Of a stretch of DNA of 64,000 nt, positions 21,703 through 32,635 are shown piece after piece. The position numbers were made by a program, and so were the translations under genes. Position 1 is the first letter of the stretch; the number at the start of each line of letters is the position of its first letter. Under the pieces are notes generated by a model that saw nothing but the letters and a program-made list of their open reading frames with translations, was not told where the DNA came from and made no database searches. The stretch comes from Sycobia sp. Sy_11 (Eukaryota; Arthropoda; Insecta; Hymenoptera; Epichrysomallidae), in the NCBI GenBank assembly GCA_018907035.1, contig JACCIC010000277.1, positions 515,001-579,000 of the forward strand. Direction: 5' to 3'.

Positions 21703-22166
21703 GGGTCGAGGATTGCTTTAAATGCACGTACAAAATTTACGCTGACATAGCTATCCTCATCAAGCGTAGGCAAAATTGCTACTTTGATCTCGTTGCGCAC
21801 GCCGGTCATCTCGAATGGCAACTCCACATATCCAGCAATCGATATATGGCGCTCGTCTGCCACGCGCGCACCTCTGCCGGTGCACGGCTGCAGCGTGCGG
21901 CCGCACGCGCTCGCTATTTGTAAGCTGACGGGGCCTATGACGGTTAACGCGGCGCTCGGATCGAACAGCGCGTGGAGCTGGTATCCACTCACGCGCACTC
22001 GTAGCCACCACCTTGATCCTTCCGGTGGTTCATCCGTTTGAGCGGCGTACGCCGCCTCGCTAGCACTCGAGTCGGGTGCCGCGATGTCTCGCGATTCACT
22101 TGATTCGAACGGTTGCATTTCCGCGTCCTGCGATCCGTGTACCCAGGGAGGCCACAGTCCCAGCAC
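21654..22166 (-). pseudogene. pol: E2 retropepsin-like protease
   Basis: Aspartic protease that would process the Gag-Pol polyprotein. The flap-and-core pattern is recognisable: YQLHALFDPSAALTVIGP holds the catalytic Asp, and ILPTLDEDSYVSVNFVRAF occupies the position of the family ILG.DF block. The usual D-[ST]-G triad reads D-P-S. The E5 protease reads D-P-G at the same place, so proline after the Asp is shared by this clade while Gly to Ser is specific to E2. The frame overlaps the end of gag. With pol deleted it is unlikely to function. Confidence 0.7.
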
Positions 22167-24084
22167 TTCAAGTTGGTCCTCGGCGCCGTCTGTTTGACGC
22201 CGGGTACAGAGTCACCCGAACATGGTGACCATTCTCGAGGGGACGATCGACCGTTCCTCTCTGGTCTTCGACCTCGTCGCCGTTGATTGCCGCTCTCGTA
22301 TGGTCGAGGCGGCGAGCGTCGGAGATTTCTCTCGGTTTTCGCGTGCGGTGGCAAGCGATGTAAGCTCGCGCCCGGCGGTGATCTTTTTGGACTACCACCG
22401 CTCTTCCTACTCTTTGTCGGGACGTTCTTCTGCCTCTGGTTTGCCATGGGGAACGAGGAATCATTCCCGCCAGCCGACGTGCCCATTCGATCGATACTCT
22501 CGCGAATTTTACGCATTTCGTCGAGTAGGTCCTTGTAAATCGGCTCGTTAGCATTCCTTACAGTCGGTGGAACTGCTACGGCTACGACACTCACAGACGC
22601 CGCGTTTGCCTTTTCGTTGGCGGGTTTATTCGTTCCGCGCGTTTTCGCAGCTTTTCGTTGTCGGTTCACGTACCAGTAAGAAGCTTCTGGCATGACGGAA
22701 TTCTCCAACGGTGGGGGCGGCTTGAAGGATTCTTCAGCCGTGATCATCTGTTCAATTAGTATCGCGACATCGATAAATTCTTCCACCGAATGAATTTGAT
22801 CCCTTCGATTCCGGCCTTGAAGACGCGGCTGCATATTTTTATGGAGCAGCTCGATTTGATGCTGCTCGCTCGACTGCGGTATCTGTTACCCGAAGATCGT
22901 AAGCAGAAACGTTAAATAATCGCTTACGGGCTCGTCTGCGCCCTGCGTACGATGATTTGCTACCGTTGCCAGGCTTTGCTGGTAACTGCGGCTGTTGCCA
23001 TAAAATCTGCGGGCCGCTTGACAAAAGTCGGCCCACGTATGCCATCGCTCGCGGTTGTTGCGGTACCACATGCCCACAACACCCTCTATGAGCTCTGAGA
23101 GCGAGGATAGCACTTCGTTCTCGTCGAGGCACGCGAGAGTTCGGCACTCTTCTATTCTTGTCAAGAAGAGGTCGATACTCTCGTCTTTATCCGCTGTGAA
23201 GCGGACATTCCACCGTCGTACGATATGTCCGACATCGCGGGATTTTGGCAAGCCAGAGCTGTTCACAGAACGGCGCGAGTTTGTGTCACTTGCGCCGTTC
23301 GGTGGCCGCGCCCCGCGGCGCAGTCTGGGTATTCGGCTGTTGGCTTGTAGTAACGGGAGCATGGAGCACACTTTGCTCCGCTGCTGCTGTGGGTGGCTGA
23401 TCGAAATAACGGCATGTGAACGTCTCCTGGAAGTTCACATGTGACCGTGCTTGCGGTTGTCCGTCGACCGGTGTGATAGCTGACGCCGGCGGATATTGCC
23501 CGACGGGTATAATCACACGCACGTCGGCATTCATGCTTGAAGTGGCCACAGGGTGGCCGTTCAGAACAATTTCGATTAGCTGCTCTACCTGTCGAACCAA
23601 TTGCGACTGCAAGACGCACGTCGACCGTATATACTCAATAATATTGCTTAGACTGCTGTCGGCCGGCGCGCCAATGACGTTTGCGTTCGACTCCGTCGGT
23701 TGGGGCTCGTCGCAGTGATCCGTTCCCTGCGTGGTTTGCCGTTCCGTAACCGATGGTTCTACGGTGCCTAACGGCGCTAGTGGATGCCGCAAGTGTTCGG
23801 CGCATCTCTCGGCTATGCGAACGTTCATAGCTATAAATAATTCTGAGCTCGGCCCGACGGGCGAAGGTCGTTGCTTCGTCTTCGCCGTCGGGCGCGGGTA
23901 TAAACTCACTTGGTCTCTGCTCTTCGAGCATCCAAAGGCATAGTCGATTGTATTTACGGAGTTGCGAGCCGCTAGTGCTTAGCTCTGTAAAGTGGAGGAT
24001 AGCGTTCAGCTCCTCCGTGCCGAGAGAAGCAATCCGGTCTTCTATTTCGTCGATGTAATCGGCTTCGACGCTGCTTTGCTCCAT
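21989..24084 (-). pseudogene. gag: E2 gag, frameshifted
   Basis: Gag of the same family as E1 (ATG of MEQSSV at 24084). Coding blocks change frame: 24084-23635, 23909-23286, 23371-22886 and 22834-21989. Present are the N-terminal region (LGTEELNAILHFTELSTSGS), the capsid block (MWYRNN, WADFCQAARRFYG) and a C-terminal basic region with a degraded zinc knuckle CWDCGLPGYTDRRTRKC, where the usual His is Tyr. E1 lacks this C-terminal part, so E2 shows what E1 lost. Several frame breaks make it inactive. Confidence 0.8.
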
Positions 24085-25032
24085 TTGGAGCAATTAATAC
24101 TAATAATAATTAAAATTATATACGCCACTTAACTGAGATTAATAGCGCTCGCGTGATTAACGCTCGCTGTATTTAGAGAGAGAGAGAGAGAGAGAGAGGG
24201 AACGGTATTTTCTTTTATTTCTTGCGCTGAATTAACAAATAAATTTAATATGTTCAAAATACATAAAAGAAACTTAATATTTTATACCTAGCGCTATTTC
24301 TCAGTTAATAGCGTATGTGAGTTAAATCCCAAAAAGAAAAGAAATCGAAAGATTTTATAAATTTTGGTTGAAGAATAGTAAAAGGCAAAATTGTATTTAT
24401 CTCTCTATTTTACACCGAAAGCCTTAGAGAAGTAAAGAAAAAAAGGAACGAATTCACGTTGATATTTTTGGAGATTTGATTTAATTTATTTACAGCTCTC
24501 CATCTCACTCACAAGTACTAGTTGGCTTTGTTGGAAACAAAGCCACGCTCGCTATGTCGCGGTCACGCACACTAGTTGGCTTTGTTAAAAGCAAAGCCAC
24601 GCTCGCTCGCACTGTCACGGTCACACACACAACACGCACCCGCGAACACGAGGAATAACTCAAAACAAAGTCGATTCTGTCGACCTAGTAGCACACACTA
24701 CGATCCCTCGAATACGTCGAAGACGAAGGGAATATTCACTTCTTAATTCGCCGAAAAATATATATATTTATATTTTTGTGTCCTTATATGTTTTGAGCTT
24801 TATCTCGACCTTACGAGAGAAATTTTGCTCAATTTATTTATTAATAAATTAAATTTATTAACAGCAAAATTATGAAACGGCGGATAATAACATAAATTTC
24901 GCGCGGTTTTTTCGTTGCCGTACGCGAAATTTATTTAGCAGAAAAAAAAGAACGCATTTTTTTTCCGTTATTTATTTTATGAATATGAGAGGGGTACGCG
25001 TTCGAAATGAAACGTCGAATTTAAATTGTCCC
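24085..25032 (-). other. E2 untranslated leader
   Basis: Counterpart of 8959-9876 in E1. It holds a GA run at about 24175-24197 and a duplicated stretch (CACTAGTTGGCTTTGTT at about 24568 and TACTAGTTGGCTTTGTT at about 24517, each followed by AAAGCCACGCTCGCT). No gene. Confidence 0.6.
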
Positions 25033-25049
25033 TCAAATTTGGGCGCCAT
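25033..25049 (-). promoter_or_regulatory. E2 primer binding site (diverged)
   Basis: On the minus strand TGGCGCCCAAATTTGAGG follows the LTR end after one to two bases. The first nine bases match the tRNA-Lys-type site of E5, the rest is mutated. Confidence 0.7.
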
Positions 25050-25050
25050 T

Positions 25051-26160
25051 TGTAATGGGGTGGGTTCGATTTTGTGAACTCCCGTTCGAATACCGACACG
25101 CGGCTGTTCCCGTGCGGCCCGCGCGCAACCCACGTAGCTCTTGTTTTTTGCCGTGCGGGGAATCTACACCCGTCGGCAACGGAGTCTCGTCGCTCCGCGA
25201 CGCGCCGGCCCATTACAAAGAAAGAAGTCGGCCCGTCAATACGCGGGCATACTCACCTGACTCATGCGCGGTGTTCTGGCAGCGAGCAACACGTCCGCAG
25301 TAAGCTCACATCGCACGGCGGAAGGACTTCGCCGTGCCCGCGGTGGCGGGGGGATCCTGCGTTCAATATCTACGCGATGCTAGAAAATAATCAGGGATCA
25401 TAGGAGTCGATAGGGAGAAGGGAAAAAAAGCGCGGAAACAGACGCAGACGTGTTAATGAAGTACGAAATTTATTTAACACCGCGGGCTCTCTTCGTACAA
25501 ACTCAAAAGTCGCGAAGCTCGCTCGCCTACAACAAACGACTCGAAGAACGAATGACGCAATACGCGCGCACGCTCTCTCTCTCTCTCTCTCTCTCACGCA
25601 CACTCGTCCACCCGCTCGCGGGGCGCCTCGCAAAGCCGCACACGAACGGACTCACCTGTGTGAGAAGGGGCGTCCCCCAGGAATATCGGCGTCTACGCCG
25701 GACTACGCACACAACCACTCGCGGTCGCAGAATGGCAGCGATCCGCCTGCACCGTCTGCTCGGATTCCGCACGAACGCGAACACAGCAGCCGCTGGATAT
25801 TGCGGGCGGTCCTCACGATCTCGCCTGCACTTACTCCTCGCCGACCTGGGACGCGTCGTTACGCACAGCGCGGGCTTTGGCGCGAGTACTGACTTTCTCC
25901 CCACTCGTTTCGTTTCGTTTCGTTTCGTTTAGATTTTATTTCGAAATCTTCTTTTTCTACGCGGCTCGGACGCACATGGCTTCGTTCTTTTACCTCGAAA
26001 CGCGACTCCTCAAAAAGAAACTACTCTGTTCTCCGCGACGACTCCGCTCCCCCTCTCCCCGCTCTGCTCTCCTTCGCTGACCGGTCGCATCGAGGTCGTG
26101 CGATCTTTACGTTTCGCGCACCCCGCGGCAGACGAGTCGCATTTCGGCTGCGGCCTCGTC

Positions 26161-26163
<3 letters not shown>
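25051..26163 (-). mobile_element. E2 5' LTR
   Basis: Read on the minus strand it starts TGTGACGAGG and ends CCATTACA (1113 bp). The minus-strand start lies against (TA)n and the end lies against the primer site. CT/GA runs (about 25578-25602) and a CGTTT/CTTTT repeat (about 25908-25930) are visible. ORFs within it are chance. Confidence 0.85.

Positions 26164-26205
<42 letters not shown>
26164..26205. repeat. (TA)n microsatellite between E2 and Gypsy copy 2
   Basis: Alternating AT bordering the E2 5' LTR on the right. Confidence 0.9.
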
Positions 26206-26208
<3 letters not shown>

Positions 26209-26542
26209 AAATTAGGGTAAATGATACGAATACTAACCCACGAAGAAATAAGTATTTATACAGACACTAGGTTAGAACGACTAGAAAAAAACATTTATGT
26301 AATAATCGCCAAAAATGTTGACCGCTGGGAATTCCAAAACTATTCAGATAAAAGTATGACCGATTGAAAAAGGATTTAAAGAAGGAATAAGTCGAAAATA
26401 AACCATTGAAAGAAACGTTACTTCAAATATACTCCCTGCTCGCAAAGAACAGAACGAATTCTAAACTCGGAAGAAAGAGAACAACAAATCATAGCCTTAT
26501 TAAAAAGAAGCGAGGAGAGATAAAAAGGAAATAAATACTTAT
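26206..26542. other. Unassigned, probably part of Gypsy copy 2
   Basis: AT-rich sequence with a short open stretch (about 26221-26368) of no recognised family. It lies upstream of the leader shared with copy 1. Confidence 0.35.
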
Positions 26543-27372
26543 TAAATACACTACAAAATTACATGGTCTGAAACTCGGCTTATAGTAAGCCTAGTTTTGT
26601 CAGTTAAAGCATACCAGCCTCAGAGCTATCTAAATATCCACGCAACACTGCCTCTTAACTGTAAATATTAAAACTAATTAAATTAAAAACAAATAATAAA
26701 TGGAGTAATATCTATTGCTATTTTAAAACCAAATCAAGCAATAGCCTTTGAGTTATTACACACAACCAAGCATTGCCTCTAAAAATTTTTATCAAAGTAT
26801 ATTCTGAAAGCTTCAACGGGAGCGAAATCAAGGAATAGACTCTGAGTTGTTATGTACTAAGATGAACAAGCATTGCCTTTGAGCTAAATTGAAAAAAGAA
26901 ATAAAATTAATAGTCAAGCAGCTCAACTAATTAAAAAAATAATTAATCTCTGTCTCATATCAGGAAGATCTGTATACAATTATCACCTTCATATGCCCAA
27001 TCGAAATTAGAAATAAAAAAAACTAAAGTATAAATCTAAATTCTATGTCTACATACTTCAAATTTTATAGACTCTTTCATAAAAGTTTTAAAAAATAAAT
27101 GTTAGAAATTATAGAGACTACAAAGGTTCTCTAATAACGAGAAAATCTTATCTTATACATATATAGGAAACGTATCAACCCTACGGGGGAAATTCTCTAT
27201 ATAAAAAAAAAATTACAATTCTAAATATTCAAATTTATCTAATTTTACTAAAGAAATCTAAAAATCAGACACGCACCAAAACCTCTGAACTGTACAAAGT
27301 AACACAGCCAAGTGCAACTGCCTATGTACTGAAAAATAATAACATATAAAAAAAATAACATATCAAGCAGAT
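26543..27372 (+). repeat. Non-coding leader of Gypsy copy 2 (matches 405-1208)
   Basis: Similar block by block to 405-1208, with indels. The copy here continues into a longer 5' region before RT, so it shows the original order better than copy 1. Confidence 0.6.
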
Positions 27373-27840
27373 AAATTTGTATCCATCTCAATATATTCAT
27401 ACCCGTATACGTGTATATTCACATATTGAAAATCGAATGTATACACGCAACAAAAGTCGGTCCGGAAACGAAAACGAAAATCAACAAGGAGAGAACGTAT
27501 TTAGAACTCCTTCAAAGCACTTATTTACTCCGGTGGGCTCATCAACGCCTCGAAACCTATCATTTCATTCGGCGTGGGTAATAACGAATAAAATATAAAA
27601 GATATTAGTACCGTACATACAGGGTTATCTACCCCTGAAAATTTGACATTCTCAAACGAATCTATAGATCTTGCCGAACGGAAACAGTCAGACCATACTT
27701 GTCACATCTGACAAGCGAGTGCTTAAGAGCAGAACATTCACGAAGTATTAAAAATCGAGGAATTTAAACCACATCTATAAGAGATATAATACATACAGAC
27801 CATCGTGAGGAAACCGAAAAAGAATACGTACAGGATGTAG
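27373..27840 (+). pseudogene. Possible gag remnant of Gypsy copy 2
   Basis: A basic, Asn-rich short frame (27377-27598) and broken coding-like sequence lie where gag or the start of pol would be. No zinc knuckle or protease motif could be recognised, so the assignment rests on position only. Confidence 0.25.
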
Positions 27841-27865
27841 TCGAACAGAATCGCAATATCTTCTT

Positions 27866-28340
27866 TGGTGAAAAGTATTACTCTGTACTGGAGTCAGGGT
27901 TTCACCAAATTAAGATGAACCCAAGAGATGCACATAAAACAGCTTTTAGTACGCCATTTGGTCACGATCAATTCGTTCGTATGTCTTTTGGTTTGGAAAA
28001 TGCACCCGCCACTTTCCAAAGTTTAATGGATACGTTACTGTGACGACTGCAAAGGAAAGAACTGTTCGAATACTTCGACGACATTGAGATATATGCAAAC
28101 ATATTGATAGAAGACGAAAACTGAGCCTATTATTAAACAGACTTCGAGAAGCCGGATTGAAATTACAAACTGACAAGTGCCAATGTTGGAAAAAAGATGT
28201 GAATTATCTAGGACACCATTTGAGTTAAAAGTGATTTAGCCCCGACGAAAAAAAGGTGGAAGCTGTAAGAGATTTTTCATGACCCAAAAATGCAATGAAC
28301 CTGACACAATACCTCGGTTTAGATGGATATTACTCCAGAT
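27866..28340 (+). pseudogene. pol: Gypsy reverse transcriptase (copy 2)
   Basis: RT core with SGFHQIKMNPRDAHKTAF at about 27895-27950, TPFGHDQFVRMSFGLENAP, and a catalytic box degraded to YFDD (LFEYFDDIEIYAN at about 28063-28100), where copy 1 still reads YLDD. Stops and frame changes follow the box. The N-terminal fingers are missing, replaced by unrelated sequence before 27866. Confidence 0.8.
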
Positions 28341-28860
28341 TTATTGAGAAGCCGCAATTAGGAAGCCATTAACGAAATTTCTACAAAAGAATATACTATT
28401 TGAATGGTCGAACAAAACTGTGAAGCCTTTCGGACCATAAAAGACATTCTATTTAATGCACCTTTATTACAATTCCCCGACCTTACCCAAACATTTAATA
28501 TAACAACTGATGCCTCGGGATACGCTATAGGAGGTATTCTCTCCCAGGAATAAATAGGGAAAGACAGACCTATAGCATATACCTCTAAAGTTTTACGCAA
28601 CGTAGAACTTAAATACAAGGTTTACGAAAAGGAAGCACTGGCAGTCGTACATAGCGTACAGGCATTTCGTTCCTACGTATATAGAAGAAAAATAACGACC
28701 ATCTTTGACCATCAATCTTATTTTGGTTTCAATCGGCAGACCTAAACACGACAGTGCAATAATAGCGTTTTAAACTCTCTGACTATGATTATGCCGTTCT
28801 AATTCTAATACAGACGCATTGTCGCGAAATTCACTTGAAATAGTTAGAACAAATATCGTG
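28341..28860 (+). pseudogene. pol: Gypsy RNase H (copy 2)
   Basis: RNase H following RT in the normal order. It shows FNITTDASGYAIGGILSQE (catalytic Asp, about 28495-28550), a region beginning PIAYTSKVLRN, YEKEALAVVHSVQAFRSYV, and a broken FDHQ block where the family has TDH. Stops occur after SQE and within the last third. Copy 1 keeps only the part from the second block on. Confidence 0.8.
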
Positions 28861-29028
28861 ACGAGGTCAGGTTAAGAACTCGAAAATATACCAAGTCGTA
28901 AGGATAAAAATAATTTAACTCCAGAAATAATTACACAACCAAGAAAAAGGGGACGACCCAAAAAGATTATGCAAGGGGAAACCGAAAAATCTCCTTTACA
29001 GGTGATCGAAAAAGAAACAACAGAACCA

Positions 29029-29030
<2 letters not shown>

Positions 29031-29071
<41 letters not shown>
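29031..29071. repeat. (TA)n microsatellite inside Gypsy copy 2 pol
   Basis: A TA tract lies between the RNase H linker and the integrase. It is absent from copy 1 at the matching linker. It may have grown from a short AT stretch after the copy decayed. Confidence 0.8.
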
Positions 29072-29074
<3 letters not shown>

Positions 29075-30179
29075 ACTTATCGAGCTTAAGAGAAATTCTA
29101 ATCAAAATAGGAGAAAACATCATCAGCATAGCTAAAAACAAAACTATTAAAAACATCGAATGGCAAGATATTCTCAAGACAATGAACGCAGCTTTTTTGA
29201 ATTCCCCAATTAAAAATATCATTTCATTGGCACCCTTAAATACATTCCAAAAGAAAAGAGGGATGACATCTTCTATGAATTACATATATTAGTAATAAAA
29301 GGACATAGAGGAGTGTTTAAAGCATATAACCGAATCAAACAGAAATATTATTGGAATAACTTACAGGAAGATATACAAAGGAAAATACAACAGTGTTTGG
29401 AGTGTCAACTTAAAAATCTGGTGAGAAAAAACCAAACAATCAATGGCAATGACCGACACCCCTGGCACACTCTTTTATCAAATAGATTTAGATGTCGTAG
29501 GACCATTAACCTTTACTAAACTTGGAAATGAATACATCCTGACAATCCAGGATCAATTCTCCAAATTTTGCGTAGCATTACCATTATCAGATACATTATC
29601 TACCACTATAGCAGATTTTTTTATAAAGAAATTTATTTGCAACTTCGAACACCAAACTTCATTCTAACAGACCAAGGGAAAAACTTTCTAAGTAATTTGA
29701 TGAATCGAATAGCTCAACGGTTTAAAATAAAGAAACTATGGACAACTGATTTCCACCCGCCATCCAATGGACCCCTAGAATGCTTACATCATGTTTTGGG
29801 AGAGTTCCTTAAACAATTTACTACCAACGACAAAGAATGGGATAGATGGCTGGACATAGCCATTTTAAACTGCAACACTGTCCAAGAAAGCACCAAGCAT
29901 ACCCCATACAAATTAGTTTTTGGTAAAAGAGCTAGGTTGCCTCCTACCGATCTGTTCAGAGAAGGAGATCTATTACTCACATACAAGGGATGTCTAGTTG
30001 ACTTATTCACACAGCTGAATCCAGAAATTAGCCTACAAAGCTTTAAACTAGGAGATTATGTATTCTTATTATCTGGTCCTAAACCGAAGAACGTACCACC
30101 TGACCTTAAGAAAGTAGAAAATACTGATGAGACGCACCTAAAGCATGAGGAACGATTTTTTTTGTTCAGTTGTCTCTAA
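29075..30179 (+). pseudogene. pol: Gypsy integrase (copy 2)
   Basis: Integrase that would insert element cDNA. The zinc-binding region is at about 29296-29410 (GHRGVFKAYNRIKQKYYW, then CLECQ). The catalytic core follows: YQIDLDVVGPL (first Asp, about 29475), ILTDQGKNF (second Asp, about 29665) and SNGPLECLHHVLGEF (Glu, about 29765). The frame shifts near 29410-29440 and near 29640. The last frame (29568-30179) then runs open through the C-terminal domain (FKLGDYVFLLSGP) to the stop. Copy 1 has lost this gene entirely. Confidence 0.85.
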
Positions 30180-30240
30180 AGGCCAATACTGAAGTCCTGA
30201 CTTGTCTCTTTCTTTCTTATGCCAACCATAACAATTTTAT

Positions 30241-31050
30241 ATGTTTTTCCCAGGCTATGAAACTTACCTCCTTTTTATTTCAAAGCAGATGATATCCCTA
30301 TGCATAATATTTTTTACATTATTTGTCGTCACCCCGGCAAAAACAATATTAGGGTACAACTGCGGATCTAATACTATGAATATGACGACCATGGTATTGA
30401 TAGACATCGGAGAATGTAGTTTTCTCCAAGTCCATCCTGTAAGTCAAGTTATCTGCCTACAGCTGCTTCAAATCAACGACTTTCAAGAAACTAAAGCGTT
30501 ACTATGTAAAATAGAGGTGCGGAGAACCATTTATTACTGCGGGATGCATTCGTATAATTCTGTTGTCAATAATGGGGAACTGGAATATGTGTACGATGTC
30601 AGTAGGGATAGTTGTTTACAATTTCATTTAACTGGGATAATTAAATTCGGATAAAACCACATAATGAATGGGGTTAGACAAAACTAAACAAACGTATACT
30701 AGATGACATAGGCCGGAAGCATAAGTAATGATGGAACTTGCGAGGGAGCTTACTACAGCGACCCCTACGGAATTTGGACTTCTGTCGTTGTCCAAGGAAC
30801 ACTTAAAATTAGTTTATCACAACAAACTGCGCGTGTAAATTTACAGAATGATAAAATTCATTTACAATCACGAACATCATGTTTGTTATCAGGAAAATAC
30901 TGTATAGACGCTAAGGATGGGTATATGTTCTGGCAGTCCGTCCCCAATCATGATTGTTACTTTAATGACTATGGCATATTATTCGAAGGCCACGCAATGA
31001 AAAGTATTGAGTAAATAACGACGTAATAAATTCTTTTACTGATCAAAAAC
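30241..31050 (+). pseudogene. Envelope-like glycoprotein gene, N-terminal part (copy 2)
   Basis: The ORF at 30241-30654 begins with a hydrophobic stretch that reads as a signal peptide (LCIIFFTLFVV, about 30298-30330). The ectodomain-type sequence continues almost identically to copy 1. It stops at about 30652 and carries on with breaks to about 31050. Here mariner A begins at a TA. The rest of the gene, present in copy 1 up to 4660, is not found beyond the mariner. The role would be membrane fusion for an infectious Gypsy element; this copy is truncated and broken. Confidence 0.65.
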
Positions 31051-31052
31051 TA

Positions 31053-32338
31053 TCAGGTATGTGAATAAGTCTTTCCCGTTTTTTTTCAAATTTTGAGCCT
31101 TTATTGTGAAAAAATGGTTACAAATGAATTATTGAAAGTATTGGCCATCGCTAGCTACAACTTTTTCCCATCTTTCTGGCAACATATGAATCCCGTTGCG
31201 AAAAAATTCGACCGGTTTGGCCTCTATCCAGTCATCCACCCATTTTTTGGCTTCCTCGTAGGAATGGAAGTGCTGGTCAGCCAGGCCATGCGTCATCGAT
31301 CTGAAGAGATGGTAATCAGACGGAGCAACGTCTGGACTATACGGCGGGTGGGGTAGCACTTCCCATTTGAGCGTTTCTAAGTATGTTTTCACCGGCGGTG
31401 CAACATGTGGGCGAGCATTATCATGTTGCAAAATAACTTTGTCGTGCCTGTCGGAGTATTGTGGCCGTTTTTCTCGCAGTGCGCGGCTCAAACGCATCAC
31501 TTGTCGTCGATAGGCCTCGCCTGTGATCCTTTCATTCGGTTTCAGAAGCTCATAGTAAACCACACCTAGCTGGTCCCACCATATACAGAGCATGAGCTTG
31601 GCGCCATGAATATTTGGCTTGGCCGTCGATGATGATGCATGGCCGGGTAGTCCCCACGATTTTCTTCGCTTCGGATTATCGTAACGTATCCACTTTTCAT
31701 CGCCAGTCACGATACGATGCAGAAAACCCTTTCTTTTATGTCGCTGAAGCAGCTGTTCGCAAGTGAGAAAACGCCGTTCGTCGTCTCTCAGCTTCAGTTC
31801 GTACGGCACCCAATTTCCTTGCTTTTGGATCATTCCCATGGCTTTTAAACGCTTGGAAATGGTTGTTCGGTCAACTCCCAATGCTTCAGCAAGTTCTTCT
31901 TGCGTTTGACAAGAATCTTCATCAAGCAAAGTCGCAAATTCTCGATCTTCAAAGATTTGCGGCCGCCCGGTACGCTCCTTGTCTTCCACGTCAAAATCAA
32001 CGCTTTTGAAGCGTCGAAACCATCCGCAAACACTTGAATCATCGACACAACCTTCTCCATAAGCCTCCTGAAGCAATCGATGCGTCTCGGCAGCAGATTT
32101 CTTCAAATTGAACCAATAAAGTGAAACTTCCCGCAAATGACGTCGACTCGGCTCAAATTTGGACATTTTCACGATATCAAAAATTTATGATGCGAAAAAA
32201 TTTTAACTAATGTGTTAGTATGGAATTGTTGACATATGAATAAGCTTTGATTATGACATATGTAACCATTGAATACTCGCACAGTATTGGTGGCGCCATC
32301 TCTTACAAAAAACGGGAAAGACTTATTCACACTCCTAA
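31053..32338 (-). mobile_element. Mariner A, complete element
   Basis: Length 1286 bp. The end before the transposase start (right, on the minus strand) reads TTAGGAGTGTGAATAAGTC and the other end reads TCAGGTATGTGAATAAGTC. TA flanks both sides (31051-31052 and 32339-32340). It has the same ends as B and C. It lies at the broken edge of the copy 2 envelope-like gene; the right flank does not resume that gene. Confidence 0.95.
31129..32166 (-). CDS. Mariner transposase A (D,D34D), open
   Basis: Cut-and-paste transposase, 345 residues from the ATG of MSKFEPS at 32166. The frame extends two codons upstream through a GTG, but 345 is the length usual for the mauritiana-type family. It has N-terminal paired helix-turn-helix domains (about residues 1-110), the linker WVPYEL where many family members read WVPHEL, and catalytic Asp 156 (VTGDEKW), Asp 249 (LQHDNARPH) and Asp 284 (DVAPSDYHLF) with 34 residues between the last two. 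No stop or frameshift. It differs from B and C at about 16 residues, several at otherwise shared positions (C for R in SVCGWF, V for G in FKSVDF), so activity is less certain than for B. Confidence 0.95.
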   Translation of the reverse strand: MSKFEPSRRHLREVSLYWFNLKKSAAETHRLLQEAYGEGCVDDSSVCGWFRRFKSVDFDVEDKERTGRPQIFEDREFATLLDEDSCQTQEELAEALGVDRTTISKRLKAMGMIQKQGNWVPYELKLRDDERRFLTCEQLLQRHKRKGFLHRIVTGDEKWIRYDNPKRRKSWGLPGHASSSTAKPNIHGAKLMLCIWWDQLGVVYYELLKPNERITGEAYRRQVMRLSRALREKRPQYSDRHDKVILQHDNARPHVAPPVKTYLETLKWEVLPHPPYSPDVAPSDYHLFRSMTHGLADQHFHSYEEAKKWVDDWIEAKPVEFFRNGIHMLPERWEKVVASDGQYFQ

Positions 32339-32340
32339 TA

Positions 32341-32635
32341 ATATAATTTAGATTCAATACGAACGTTGCCAAGGAGGCAAATGTTAAATTAATTATTATT
32401 ATAACAATTATTATTATTATTATAATTTTTTATAATAATAATTATTCTTATTATTATTGGAATAAACAAAAACTCGAGAGAACTAAGTTACGCCGAAATG
32501 ATTATAACAATACGAGCACTCTCAAAGGCAAAGTCGCAAATTGGACGTATAATTAATATAATTTTCATTCATTATTATTATTTTAATATTGTAAAATTAT
32601 TATTATTTTTTTCGGCACCTCGATACTAAATTAGT
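32341..32635. other. No gene recognised
   Basis: AT-rich with ATT-type trinucleotide runs (about 32390-32460). Confidence 0.4.

Larger units (their letters stand above)
21353..26163 (-). mobile_element. Gypsy element E2, internally deleted
   Basis: In minus orientation: a complete 5' LTR (25051-26163), primer site, leader, gag, protease, the last part of pol and only about 37 bp of the 3' LTR (21353-21389, TGTAACGGGGTGGG and onward, matching 25051-25087). Both outer edges abut (TA)n. Gag and leader are homologous to E1. RT, RNase H and integrase are missing. The deletion behind this differs from that in E1. Confidence 0.8.

Noticed and set aside
25391..25932. ORFs within the E2 LTR
   Set aside because: They overlap on both strands in a low-complexity LTR, with no family resemblance.
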